A stretch of DNA of 64,000 bases from Heterobilharzia americana (taxonomy: Eukaryota > Platyhelminthes > Trematoda > Strigeidida > Schistosomatidae), in NCBI GenBank assembly GCA_944470555.2, contig OX104127.1, positions 131,007,113 to 131,071,112 on the forward strand. The letters are read 5' to 3'. The notes beneath the pieces were generated by a model. It was not told the origin of the DNA and searched no databases. It saw only the letters and a list, made by a program, of their open reading frames with translations. This document shows, piece after piece, positions 21,700 to 34,019 of the stretch. A program made the position numbers and the translations under genes. Positions within the stretch are counted from its first letter, which is position 1, and each line of letters begins with the position of its first letter.

Positions 21700-24590
21700 G
21701 TGAATTATCAGTAATCGCTTAATGCATTATCAGATCATATGGACAAGAAATAGCAAAAATAGGTATGTCTCCAACAAGACATTTCTGGTTGATGCATACT
21801 TTGCTTTGAACAACCATACTCATAGGTGCTCATAATTACAGTCGATGCACTTACTTTCAGATTGGGAAACGTTCTGGTAGAAATGATTGGAATAGGTGGA
21901 AACAACTCTTTCTCGGTTGTATTTTGCTCGGTCTAATTTGGATTTGAGACATTAAGAAGTAAAGATACCAAAAGAAGGTTTCATGAGTAACTTTTGACAA
22001 GTGACTTCTGTATTATAAAACATTAGGTATCTGAGCTCTCATAGAGATGTAGAAAAGGCGAAAAGTTAATTCTTTATTGCTCTGTCTGAGAGTCTTTAGC
22101 ATGATTGTTGTCACCATGTTCGGGTGAACACTTCAGTCTGTTGGGATGAAGAATGAACAATTATTTAAGAAAAAATAAGCTGTCTGTTTTTTGCCTGGGT
22201 CACCAATGGTGGAATAAAAAAATAATCGCTCAAACACTGTCAAGACATAGTTTTAGGTCTCCTTTGTCTTTCCCATTTTTTTCTATCCTGAGCTTACTTT
22301 CTAGGCACAGTAACTTTTTTTCTCAATCTCCTAATTAATCTTTTCATTTTGCACAGTATGATCACAGCCTCGAGACAAAAGTTTGTATTATCCTTGCTTA
22401 TGTAGTCATGATATCATATGAGACCAACTTCAATGTTATCACTTAAGAACTGTATTCTTTCTTCTTCCAATTTTAATTCAAAAACAGTTTTTTTGGCTAA
22501 CTGACATTGATCTTTATTGATATTTCTGTTGGTTGTTCCCAAATTATCATTTAACTGCTCTATTGTGATGAAGTTTTGAAAAGTATGTTTTCTGACTAAT
22601 GTTTTAATTATGTAGTTTGTCAGTGAAAATACGAGGTGTGTGAATTTATTTACAGCATTATCAGAGTTACTTTAAGGTTGAATAAACTTATTTGAAGTGG
22701 ACGCTCTAAACAAATTTGATAAAAACCCTTACAAAATACGAATTTAAGTGAAAAAGAAGTACATTGAAGAATCTTCAGTTCAGAGTTCTGACTGTCATCG
22801 GGAATGAACCGGAAAGTTATAAGTATTTTGCACAATGGGAAGTATTGTGTTTCATATTAAGCTAATGTTCACAATATAGTTACATATGCAAACCAACAGT
22901 CACTAACACCAACTGAAATATGTCTGTTAAAGAATAATCAGTTAGCTATATGAAAAAAGGTGTACTATTGCCGGAAAATTATTAATTTGATGCATTTATT
23001 GCTACAAGAGTGATAAAAGTAACCCTCAAGTTGCTTACATCGGGACTTCTTAAGTGAATCTATTGGTAAGACAGGCTAGGAATTTGAGTAAAACTCGCAT
23101 TGACCTTGAAACGACAACAGTGTTCCAGCCAGTGAAGCCCCATTTACAATCGTTTTCCAAGTGTGATTCAACTTGAAACAACTAAAACAGCACACATATC
23201 GTTCATTCACTCAGAGCACTAGTGATCCAATATAAACTTTGACAATCAGTATCATACAGAAATACCTAGGTTACGGATTTTTGACTGATTAGGATATCTG
23301 AGTCGGTACTGGATGATGATTAAAGGTGGGATGAAAAACGGCATTGTGACAAGAGTCAAATAAGCGGGATTCTAGTTACAGGCCTGTTCCACTTCCAGCT
23401 ATGCTACGGGACCTAGCTGCTCACCAAAATCTTAACTTTTCTCTAATCGTCAAGGCTTTTGCCCAGCTATCATGTAAAACTGTGTCCTACCCAACTATTG
23501 GTTCATGTTACTCACACCAGCTTCCTAATCATATCTTCTCACCTCAATTCAAACCATACCTAAATAGAAAGAAAGAGAAAAAGTAACTCAGATTTTCATT
23601 TCATCTCCGGTCATCGTTAAATATCAGTAACATCAGTCTACCGAACCACGGCAATTTCAGACAGTCTCATCATTATAATTGTTGATATACTTGTAATTCT
23701 GTTTTGTTATACTGGATCGAATTTTTCGATTCTGGACCAGTCGACTGTTAGCCACAACCAAGTAAATCACCATGATACATAGGTTGTCCAGAGTCCACCA
23801 ATGAGACGATTCCTTACGTTTTCAAATAGTGTAATCGATTGGTATAGTTTCTGTTTTTCCGATGACTTTAGACTCTAAAGAAGTTATTATGGTGTTTGGA
23901 GGTCTCTCCAACTTCTTTGAAACTTTCGATTATCAGACTAAGCGGCCAATTTTGCAAGTTTTAATCACCATGTATAATCACCATGTGAAAAGTTATTTTA
24001 AAAAGCTTTTAAGAGATTCAACAGTAACTGTTGCTTTCTGCAGCCAGCGATTCATCCGAATTCTGTTTTCACGCTAAATTATTTCTGTAAGTATTCTATT
24101 ACTGAAAACAGTTTTAGGTGATCTGACAAGGTTATCTATATTTTTTACTGACTACCGTAGGATGTAACAGCTAGATTACTGTTTAGACCGCACAGAAAGG
24201 TAGACTTTCTTTTTTCTAAAAACAATTTACTGATAAAATTTCATGGTAGCCAGAATGCATAGGTAGTTTCTTGTCCAGAATATACAGAACAAGTAGAAGC
24301 AAAGTACATTCACGTTAAATTCGCCATGTTACCTAGAGAGCATTAAGTCAAAGAAAGAATAAAGTATTGCTATCTTTCCTGTTTGGATGCCGGTTTCCAT
24401 TAACCGGTGATAAAGTTCACCTGTAAAAGAAAGAAGTTGTCGAAATAGCCAAAAACAAATCGTTCGCTGTCATCAACTATCCTATCATAACTGCTAAACT
24501 GAAAATGCTCAATTATGTAAGAGTGAATCTCAGCCACTTTGGTAGAGTGTAATTCCATACTAGCTCATTTATTTGAAATAGGAAACAATG
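21700..24590. other. No recognisable gene
   Basis: About 2.9 kb without motif-bearing frames or repeats shared with the rest of the window. Confidence 0.35.
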
Positions 24591-24599
24591 ACGTAGTAT

Positions 24600-25130
24600 T
24601 ACTTACTGGATGACGTTTCGAGCAGACTCCATTGTTCATATTCAGCTTAAAGTAACTATACCACTTTTAGACTTCTTTTATATAGTTCAACAGTATATTC
24701 ATCTATTTTAACGGTAGTAAAATTTTCTAGATATCTGCAATATATGGTGAGTCATTCATGTTACACAGTAGGTGTCGACTCTATGAACGAAGATTTTGCA
24801 ATCAATCTCTTCATTCACCCAGCTGTATTGGGTCTTAAGATTGCTACTCTGTCCTTCACTATACTGTGAATATGGGTCAATACATGTAGAGGGAAAGTTG
24901 AGTTCACTTAGTAGGGTCTACTATTATATGTTTCGTTAAATTCTTGCTTTCTGCTTGTCTGACTGACTCCAATAGGTTGCTTTGAGCCATATACTTGACC
25001 TTACAGTCATTACATGATATCTGATAGATTAGATCATTTTGCTTAATTAGCTCTGCCAGATATTTTAGCCTCCGAAATATCTCAGTAAGCCAGTTTGTGG
25101 GTTTAAATGCCACCCCAACCACACATTGTT
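24600..25130 (-). pseudogene. Penelope-like element 3' remnant (GIY-YIG and terminus)
   Basis: On the minus strand a frame from 25122 reads VGVAFKPTNWLTEIFRRLKYLAEL, then LIYQISCNDCKVKYMAQ, the family's pre-nuclease block and a GIY-YIG with YMA in place of YIG. It breaks near TKHI (24915). Some 270 bp further on, 24646-24612 holds a terminus-like motif: gctgaatatgaac, a hairpin, then ctcGAAACGTC. The upstream boundary abuts an RTE fragment at about 25155. Confidence 0.7.
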
Positions 25131-25154
25131 AAGAATTCTATGAAAATTCTTCGG

Positions 25155-25956
25155 CAATACTTGAAGATCTACAGGCAAAAACTAACAAGTTGACAGAAAA
25201 GGCAGCGAAGACGGGACTTCAAGTGAATATAGAGAAGACAGAGGTGATGAAGATACCGCACCACCACCAACAACAAACTCCAATCACCATCAACGGGAGA
25301 AACTTAAAGGAAGTAACCTCCTTCACCTATCTAGGAAGCACTGTTCCAACTACAGGCGGCACAGACGAGGATGTCAAAGTCAGCCAGGATCGGAAAAGCA
25401 AGACAGGCGTTCATTAGCCTGAAACCAGTGTGGAGGTCTGCTTCACTGCACTCAGCATAAAGAACAAGATACGGATTTTCAACACCAACCCTGTCAAGTC
25501 AGTGCTCTTGTATGGCTCAGAGACTTGGCGCGTCACGAAAGGGATTTCCAATAAACTACAGACATTCATCAATAACTGCTTACGCTCGCTACTGAAGATC
25601 AGATGGATTGCCAGAAAAAATAAGCAACAAAGAAATCTGGGAACAAACCAACCAAGAACCTATCACGCAACAAATATGCAGAAGGAAGTGGAGATGGATT
25701 GGCCATGCACTGAGAAGGCCGACTGAGGACATCACGCGTCAGGCCAGTCACTCGAGTGGAATCCCCATGGGAAGCGACGAGTTGGGTGTCTGAGGTGAGG
25801 GTGACATGGAGGAGGTCGTGCGAGGAGGAAATGCGAGTTTCTGGGCTGTCGTGGAACCAGGTTCAAAGGATCTCAGAGAACAGAGATCACTGAAGACGTG
25901 CTACTGAAGCCCTATGTTCCACTAGGAACCCAAGGGACTAATAATAATAATAATAA
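25155..25956 (+). mobile_element. RTE 3' fragment
   Basis: Starts at acttgaagatctacagg, corresponding to LEDLQAKTNKLTE in the full element, and proceeds through EKTEVMKIPHH, GRNLKEVTSFTYLGST, the YGSETWRVTKGISNKLQTF block, KWRWIGHALRRPTEDITRQ and a final taataataataataataata tail (25938-25956). It is 5'-truncated just after the FADD motif, with a few indels that split it into three frames. It is closer to the intact 6.5-kb element than the 43- and 53-kb copies are; the His/Gln tract is shorter. Confidence 0.9.
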
Positions 25957-25959
25957 TAC

Positions 25960-26560
25960 TATATTATATTCTTTTATTATATTTACTTGTTCTTTAGATT
26001 CATTGCCAGGTAAATAAGGTTTTTTTAATGTTAAATAGCGGAAATAAGCTAATCTCCTGTTGAAAACAGATTTCAAAGTGTAGTTATGAAGACAAAGAAA
26101 AGTAAGCACTTCATAAATACATTTCATATACCGAACTTTAATTGTATGTATGACATCAACCGAAAGAAATTTCAAATTATAAATAAATTGTTTGAATGGG
26201 TCCATTGGGTCACAACACATTAATCTCCCAGTGAACTGATAACATTGTCAACCTTTACAATCGCATATGAATGTAACCTTTACTTGGTAACAAAAATGGA
26301 CTTTTAGTAAAATTTGGTTATCATTTCAATACAGGAAGTCGGAGGAAGAATTGTGAAACATTTAAAATAATAATATGAAAAAGTGAAGTACCATTTAATT
26401 ACTGAAATAAATGACACAGTACAGTTTAAGTAATTAAGGAACGAAATGTGAACATTAGCGGAGAAAGAATACAGTGTATGAGAAGTAATGTGTTAGTAAA
26501 GGAGTATAAGGCTAGATTTTGAAGGTAAAATGTTTTTTTCATGTCAAATTAAGTGACTGA
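25960..26560. other. No recognisable gene
   Basis: A minus-strand frame of 102 codons at 25912-26220 overlaps the RTE tail at its end and has no known motif; I do not call it. Confidence 0.35.
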
Positions 26561-26564
26561 GCAA

Positions 26565-26800
26565 ACCTCTTGACTGCACAATTTAGGCCTCAAAATATGA
26601 ATTTCTATGCCTTCCACAGTTTAAAGAAGTTTTAGACCCTTTGTATGGTCCACAAAAACCTTCCTGATGACACTGTAGTTTTCTGCTGTATTCAGGGAGT
26701 GGTCGGAATCAATCAGGTGTTGCAGCATACAGCTTTGATGTGTTTTTCTTCCACCTCTGAGGGAACCAGCCTGATATATGTTAAGCGAAACTTTTACGAG
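26565..26800 (-). pseudogene. Penelope-like GIY-YIG C-terminal remnant
   Basis: The minus strand reads YIRLVPSEVEEKHIKA (in the place of YIG...R...H) and, after a frameshift, MLQHLIDSDHSLNTAENYSVIRKVF, then TVEGIEIHILRPKLC, the usual end of the GIY-YIG ORF. Two breaks and one stop are visible. No RT blocks were found upstream (26800-27400), so this is a tail-only remnant. Confidence 0.65.
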
Positions 26801-26804
26801 AATG

Positions 26805-29678
26805 TTGAGTATGGCTAGTGAACTTTACTCCTTAGGAGCAGGTTAGTTGGTGTACTTACAAAGAGTTAGCCAAAGGATTTATCTTATCCTTCATTCAAGG
26901 TCGAAAAACTGGGTTTGGAAGCATTAAAGATATTTCTCGGTGAGCACACCAGATGGTTTCTTATTATTTCTTCTGGGGATTCTTCACTGAATAGAAAGCT
27001 CATAGAAAAGGCCTTTTAAGAACTATAGAAAAGTATAGACTACCAGGTTACAGTTTCATAGTTATTACACTGAAACACTCAGGATATGACTGCTTGATCA
27101 AAACATTCCTGAAGAAATTTAGTCCATCTATCAAAGTATGAAGACTGCAGACATACTTCTATTACAACAGAATTGTCACTGCATACATCAAAAAGATAAT
27201 CTGCTGATAGGAGATTGAGATACATGAGTGTAAATAAATGTGCTATAACCTGTAGTATGAACTAACAGCCTTCGAGAGATACCAGCCTAGAAAACTACGA
27301 ATTATACGAACCTAATGCACAAATGAATCGACTCTAAAGCAAATCAGAACGCCATTCACCACCACAACTATACTACTGATGCGTGAAGATAACAATAAAA
27401 GACAGACCGTTGACAGAGAGTCTTTTACTGTCTCAACAGCAGTCATTACAATTGACTGCGATCCTGAATATATACATTTCCAAATAACCTTAACAAAACT
27501 AAATCTACATATAGGTAAAAATGGTTAACAACCAATGAGAGTTCGGCCTTGAGAGCAGAGTGAAGGAAAGCTAGTAACGGTGTGAAAACATACATGTAGG
27601 TTATTTTAAGGTCATGGGCAAAGCCGCAGGCAAAAGGCATTCAAAACTAGAGGTATATAGAAAAACGAGAAATTGATATAGCTGCCCGGCGAAAACGTAG
27701 AATGTTAGTTAGTTTATATTACAAACTGAAACCCAGTGGTTGCTGGTTGGAATCTGGCCACGGTCTAGACTTTCATCTCACCATCAGTCATCACTTGGCA
27801 TAAAATGAAAAACTGTTGAACTGTGACTCACTAAGTGTCAACACGCTTGTTTTAAAAATTAGTCCTAAATATATAGTTTTTTTGAAGTGAAAATTTACAC
27901 TGCCAAAAAGCTGCAAACAGCAGTAGTTATCATACTTGTAATCTGTTATCACAAAATATATTCGACGTAAGAATTTGGAGTTGTTCTTCTGTGTTTGTTA
28001 TATTTAATTAAAAACATTTGAAAGGAAGAATATTCTTTCCACAAATTTCTTATCAGGTTCTATAATTAACAAATATAATAATACTGAGTAAAACAATTCA
28101 GTTTTGAGGAAAGTATATTTTTAAAGTACAGTAGGAGTTAGGAGCCCTAAAGAAACCGCTTTAAAAAATTTGTCACTCTTAAGATAACATATATACAGAT
28201 GAAGACTCTGATAGTAAAAAAAAAATACAGGAAACGAAGACAAGAGTCGACTTCAGTTTTTCCAAGGCCAAAGGGGAAATAAAGTTTGTACATATATCCT
28301 CTAAATTTAAAGTTCATGTTTGATCAGTCCTGTTGCAATAGCGTCAGCTGGGTTGGGCAGGTGTTTGAGGGGTACACATAGCACTATCTCTGGTAAACGT
28401 AGTCTAACACTATGAGCTCTGTAAGCATATATGTGATGTACTGTGTTTACTAGATGCGATAGGATAAGACATTTCATCACTTACACTCCAACTTTTCAAA
28501 TCAAGCTAGCAAATCTTCTGTCTCTTGAGACGCATCCACATAAACTTACACCATACGTAGCTTATTCCACAAGAACAATTAAACTGGTCTATACAAGATG
28601 TAAAGCTAAGATTAGGTAGACTGTCCTCTATTTTCGGACTGAATATTGGTCGACTACTGAAATGTGCTCAGAGATTACCTGCATAAAACTTTTAGTCCAC
28701 TGCTCCATGTGCTGCCATAGAATGTGACTTGAAGCGTTTTCCTTGAGTAATAATCCCGGAAACAGAGGTTTCTTCCCATGTTTGAGATCATTGTTTTCTT
28801 TGATGAACTTTTCAATATATCTTTTTTTACCTAAAATAACACAGATATATATCAGTTCTGTTTCCCGATTCTCCCTGGAATAAATCGATCCTAGTTTAAG
28901 TGGTAGGCACCTGATTAGTTATATTATGTTTCTACTTCATAGGCAAGAAGCTAAAGTTGTGTATACTATGCATTAGTCGACAGTTTTCAATGTAAACTTT
29001 TCATCATACAGTCGTCGTTTTTCCATGTCATTAACAAATCGAGAAAATGTATCTAATCGTTGATTTCACTATCGAAAGGGAAGCGAACTGGTGAATGTGC
29101 ACTGTTGAGGTCAACAAACTCAAAGTCAGTGGTATCTGACCTTGGATTAATGGTCAGTAATATTCCTTATCTCACTTAGAAATGGAATTCTTCCCATAGC
29201 ATCTCAAATATCTACCTGAAACCCCTTGCATGTTAGTTTTCAATCTAAGCGAACTTTAAACTTGACAAATTTCCAATTGTGCACTGCATAATTTCAACTT
29301 ATTTCACTTCCAGACACTATAATACGCTCTAATGTTTACATTTAAGCTTTATATTATTAATATACAAAATGATCAAAGCAGCCCAATTCCTTCTACTCAG
29401 AATTCACTCACTAGTAATACATTCATGTAATTTTTGAGCTTTCGTTATGACTGTAGCTAAACATTCATTGTTTTAAATGCAAGATTATTGCTCACTAGAT
29501 CACTGGGCTACAAAAACCGTTTCCTTTATTATAGCTACCGATTTTCATCCATACATCACTATATAAAGCTGACAAAAATCCAGGCATTCGCATGTAGACC
29601 TAATATGCTGTTTTATTCAGGGTGAAAGGTGTAACTAGTTACAGATCTTAAAGTAGTATCACATCATTGCTATTCCGA

Positions 29679-29680
<2 letters not shown>
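26805..29680. other. No recognisable gene
   Basis: About 2.9 kb. A weak tRNA-like or repeat-like stretch around 27725-27800 (ggttggaatctggcc) may be an old SINE fragment but is too eroded to assign. Confidence 0.35.

Positions 29681-29681
<1 letters not shown>

Positions 29682-29723
<42 letters not shown>
29682..29723. repeat. AT dinucleotide microsatellite
   Basis: About 21 uninterrupted AT units. Confidence 0.95.
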
Positions 29724-29726
<3 letters not shown>

Positions 29727-29924
29727 AGAAAAGTATGCTATTCACTCAGTTCACATAGACATTCTGCACTTTTAAGCATTTTTATTACCTATTTGGTGAT
29801 AATTTCAATAGGGTTTTTAATTAAAACGTAACAGCTGAGAAGCTGCCGAAACATGAGTAATTAATAGACAGTCGAGGGATTAATTCAGTTTGTGGTCTGA
29901 CGGAGATTTAGTTATTGGTTTCTG

Positions 29925-30190
29925 GTTGATATTCATCACGGGCTGACACCACTTGGCGAATAAATGGAACCCTTGGGGTGTTGAACAGTAAGTAGAAAAT
30001 GTAAACCACTGAATTACGACGCGAAGGTCTAGTAGCAGCGTTCTAGTAGAGGAACTTGAAGGTCCGTATTCGATCCTCGGAGATACGAATTCATGGATGT
30101 GCACTGTTGACCGTACCTATACTGGGATGAATCAGCTGTCGAATGGTCCTAGTTTACAGATTTACAAGCCTCGGAGTTGTGGCGTTACTT
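29925..30190 (+). repeat. Degenerate hammerhead repeat, family B
   Basis: An inverted tail remnant (gatattcatcacgggctgacacc, 29928) precedes a plus-strand tRNA-like head (aaggtctagtagcagcgttc near 30020, B-box-like gtattcgatcctcgg near 30065). The ribozyme region near 30098-30150 keeps the cagctgtc stem III palindrome but has lost CUGANGA (tgttgaccg) and GAAA (gatgaatc). Confidence 0.5.
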
Positions 30191-30386
30191 TGATATAACT
30201 ATGAACAATAAGTAGTGTCCGAAACCTTATCCAGTAAAGAACAATACTAGTGTTATTGCTTGTATTGAACTGTCGTTGATTGGACCGAATTGATCAGTCT
30301 CTGTTGGCACATGGGCTCCTATGCGGATGTCTCGATATTGTCTATGTTTCAATTATGTATAGTAATCGTAGGTAGTGACTAGCAAT

Positions 30387-30439
30387 GGAATCCAGGATGC
30401 GCATTTCGTCCTAATTGGGACCCGTCAGCTGGATGTACC
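30387..30439 (-). ncRNA. Hammerhead ribozyme motif, family A
   Basis: Minus strand: stem I atccag/ctggat, CTGACG then G in place of A9, stem II gtccc/aggac closing an AATT loop, GAAA, stem III palindrome atgcgcat and a GUC-type site (CAUC). A single core substitution (A9 to G) probably impairs it. Confidence 0.65.
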
Positions 30440-30501
30440 TGACATTGGGATTGCTCCCGAGTCCGAATCCCGGTGGGAACAACGTCACTCACAGGGATGC
30501 A

Positions 30502-30553
30502 GGTACGTCCAGCTGACGATTCCCAAATAGGACGAAATGCGCATCCTGGATTC
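30502..30553 (+). ncRNA. Hammerhead ribozyme motif, family A
   Basis: Plus strand: stem I tccag/ctgga, complete CTGACGA, stem II tccc/agga with loop AAAT, GAAA, stem III atgcgcat, cleavage site AUC. Only the first stem II pair is a mismatch (U opposite C). One of the two best-preserved copies in the window. Confidence 0.7.
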
Positions 30554-30589
30554 CACTGCTAGCCACCACCCATCATTACTATAAAGAAC

Positions 30590-31715
30590 AGTGCTGTTTC
30601 GTGTCGAAGTACGCCTTAACAAGAAAGAAAAGAAAACTATAATCTACCACAGTGTTGAGGTTCTACACTTATGTTGACTTCATGAGTAGATGTCTAAGAC
30701 TCTGAACTAATATTTTTATGTTTATTTTATAACAATTAATATAGTTACATGTGAACCAGAAGTATTCTTTTAACAAGGGTTTTCAAGCGAAGAAAAGATA
30801 TTGTAGACATTATAATACCTTCAGAAATAATGCTGATTATTGGATCGACTGATAAAAAAATTGGTCATTTCTGATCACTTTTACTAGTAACCTGTAAAGA
30901 AATGGAATCATAAGATGAACCAATAATGTCTCGGTGTAATTCAGAACTTTAACAAACGATATTCCTAAAGTGAACACAAATTTTGTTAGAATTTTGTGTC
31001 CACTAAAAATTTAGTTTGAATAGTGATGGTATCAGGAGTCCGACTGGTGATAGTTATACAAAATACTTTCAAAATGAGATTGTGAAATAAGAGTGTTGCC
31101 TGTCAACTAAAAACAGTTCATAGACCTATGTATAGCGTTTCTAAATTACCCATCAGCAATCGAAGTAATATAATATTACAAAAACAACTCATTATTAGAG
31201 AATTATTCTTCAGATACCTAGGAATACCTTAAGTTGTACATGTGAGATTATTTCCTCCGTTTTCGTTGTTGTTACTTCAATAATTCTTTAAACAAAGTCT
31301 AACAGGAAAAAATTTTTCCCCTGAGAACAAACACTTCTAAACAGGATTTTAAGAAACTACCTTTTTTCAATTTAGAAGTTTGTGGGGATTCATTCATTGA
31401 GGAATACCAACCTAAGGTACCTTCGTGTCAAAACTGTACTCCGATTGAACTGAGTCCTGTCCTCGTTGTTCATCCAAGAGGAAATAATGAAACGTACAAT
31501 TTTGGCAGTATATATGGAATGACAATATGGCTACAATAAGCGAAACGGTGTTGGCATCAAAAAACATATATGATAATAAGTTGCAGGAGCATATAAGCAA
31601 CGATCTGGGATCATTATTCTCTCTGATCGGCCACTAAACAGTAATCAGTTTCATATTCTCTACTCCAATGGGGTGATAGAATTCTACCTATCATTTTGTG
31701 GCATTGTAACCAAAC
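30590..31715. other. No recognisable gene
   Basis: AT-rich; no supportable frame or repeat. Confidence 0.35.
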
Positions 31716-31719
31716 TAGG

Positions 31720-31960
31720 TAACTCACCATCTCGATGTACTTGAAAGCAATCATCTAGATACTCTGGAGTTAGGTCCCAATTCTAACTGGGCTCCGTCAG
31801 CAAGGCGTATTTATTACTCAGAAGGGAACTGACTGTCACATCACAGATTCGAACCACAGTCACTCATTGCTGCAGTCTAAATCGCTACTGCTGACCATTT
31901 TGATCCGTCACTGACCTCCTGCAAGATTGGATGAGATACACTGATTAATCAGTAAACAGC
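31720..31960 (-). repeat. Hammerhead repeat, family C (degenerate)
   Basis: Minus strand: tRNA-like head with the B-box complement gattcgaacc near 31848, then cgccttgCTGACGGAG, a strong hairpin cccagttagaattggg, and a mutated GAAA position (ctaa) followed by ctccag. Stem I ccttg/c-agg is partly kept. Extends into tail-like sequence near 31725. Confidence 0.5.
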
Positions 31961-31969
31961 AACCAATTT

Positions 31970-33750
31970 TACGTTTTCTAGTCCCAGTTTCTGAAGTAAG
32001 CAGCTAAGGTGATATTCAAATGTGAATAAAATTTGTTTAAAGCCTTGAGTGGTCCATTCATTAGCATAATGGCTTATCTCATAAAACTGCAAAGTCCATC
32101 ACAATATTTCCGCAACAGATTTTTTCATGAGGTTTTCATTTTTTACACTTTTCTATCTGAACGGTATTTGAAATTATTCTTCAGGAAACCACGGAACCAA
32201 TGAGTACGCCAGTCGCTACTCTCTAGCATTCCATTCCAGAAAAGCTAAAGTTAAATTTACAGTTACACGCGCTCAAGATTGCTCCTTCATTGAAAAATTG
32301 TCCTGGTTACGAATAATCACTTGCAGTAAAGAAAAGTATGTCCGAATTAGGTAAATGATGGTAATCTCTGTATTTCTAAGTACGTTTTTTTTGACCACCA
32401 CCATTTCAACAATATATTTTTGTTCATATATTTTAACTACCCACAAGTAGGCAAAAATGTCTGCACAAATTTTCAAATTCAGTATAAGTAGGTCAAATTA
32501 AGTGAATATTCTTAGTTCAAGACACACAAAGATACCCAAAAACACCATCTATGTTATCTTATCTTCCATTATACTGAACACGACCTTTGAAATATATCTT
32601 CTGAGTAAAAACCAGGTTAAGGACTGAAAAACTAATCATTCAGATATACTAATAGCAGAGCCATCAAAAATTCATCGGCGAAATTCTTATCGACACTACT
32701 GAGGCGCATTGTAATGAATGAAACTTGAGTCGATTAAATAAACCAAATGCTGCCCATCCTCAATTTTTTCAGTCCTTTCCAAAGTGCGCTACCTCATGAA
32801 TAATTAGGAGGACAGTAAATGTCCCTACATAGTCAAGGCTGAGGGACAATTGGTGGTTGAACACGCCAACCGCATACTACATTCAGGACAGACCAAAAAT
32901 GCAAGTGGCAGAATTGGGTGCTTGAGGGTATGCTGTAAATTGTTCATACACGTTGTTTATCATAGCACAATGCATATAAATTGTCCTCACTTTAAGCTCC
33001 AAGATTAGCAAGATAGTTGAGGATGCAAATTAACTTTAAAATAACCTCGTGGAGGTGGCAACGCAACTTGTACCGTGGGATACAACAGAACATATCAAAA
33101 ACAGAAGTTTTCGTTTTGGTGACTGGTTATTGAGATAAAACATTCTGAGCTCACTTCTTATGCATGCGTGAACATCAATAACTTGCCTGATATTTCAACC
33201 TATCGGTTGGTTCATCCTAATGAGATGGTTAGTTATATACTAAAAGAGATCTTATGATCATTAACGTTATATATGTAGTTTCCTCGTAGTATCCTTCACG
33301 TAAAAATTCATTAACTCACGTACATAGGTATTGACCTCATAATCCCTTCAAGACACCTTTAGACTCAGGTCATTTTGCTTGACGCTGCTCATAAAACCAA
33401 CATCTCAAAGGCAACAGAAACGGGTCATCACACCATCCAGATATTTGTATATTCTATTACCACCAAAAGCAGAAAATACACGGTTGTTGAATGATTATTG
33501 AAAAAAGTCTGAAAATTTACTTTACTCGAATCATAATCTATTGTTGTCTATGATATCGGATGGAATAATGAAATCTAAACTGACGTACCACTACTGTGTC
33601 CAAGTTAAACACTTACATACTTTGAAGTTTCCAGTATATAGTTATGGTGCTTTTGTAATGTGCAGTAAATGGAATGGAAGTTTAGTAATGATAATTGTTT
33701 GCATTCTGGATTGGCCTTCACCACGAATTGTCATAATTTGTAGAAACACT
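31970..33750. other. No recognisable gene
   Basis: Short frames only. Sequence around 32800-33070 is less AT-rich and could be an unlisted repeat, but I cannot link it to another copy here. Confidence 0.35.
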
Positions 33751-33754
33751 GTGA

Positions 33755-34010
33755 ACCTGTGAGGGCTGGACAACTGTTTCGTGGTAATATACAGCCTGTC
33801 AGCAGTTAGCACACTCAACCCACCAGGGATCAAACTCAGGATCTTTGGGTCAAGCGGTCAGCTCTTTAGCGTTGAGTCACTAGGTTGAGATTCAGTGATC
33901 TATATTGCCTACTTCTGTTAGTTCATATTATGATACGACCTCCATCACAGGTTTCCAATGGTCTCTCACCTGATTTCAGTTCGTAATGAATACCAACCTA
34001 AAATCTCAAC
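33755..34010 (-). repeat. Degenerate hammerhead repeat, family B
   Basis: Antisense ribozyme remnant (gagggctggacaactgtttcg, 33761-33781, keeps the GAAA complement; the other strand reads gtcagcagttagc), then the antisense tRNA-like head (gggatcaaactcagg near 33825). A sense-orientation tail follows (ccaatggtctctcacc to aataccaacctaaaatc, about 33955-34004). The inverted tail arrangement matches 47278-47570. Confidence 0.5.
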
Positions 34011-34019
34011 ATAAATTCC

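Larger units (their letters stand above)
30268..30585. repeat. Inverted pair of hammerhead repeats, family A (Sm-alpha-like)
   Basis: The left half is antisense: a tail segment (gattggaccgaattgatcag to gcggatgtctcg, about 30277-30333) and then a ribozyme (30387-30439). The right half is sense: tRNA-like head end (gagtccgaatcccggtggg, about 30459), the spacer actcacagggatgcaggt, ribozyme (30502-30553) and flank gctagccaccacccatc. The two ribozyme blocks form a near-palindrome with about 60 bp between them. Confidence 0.8.
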
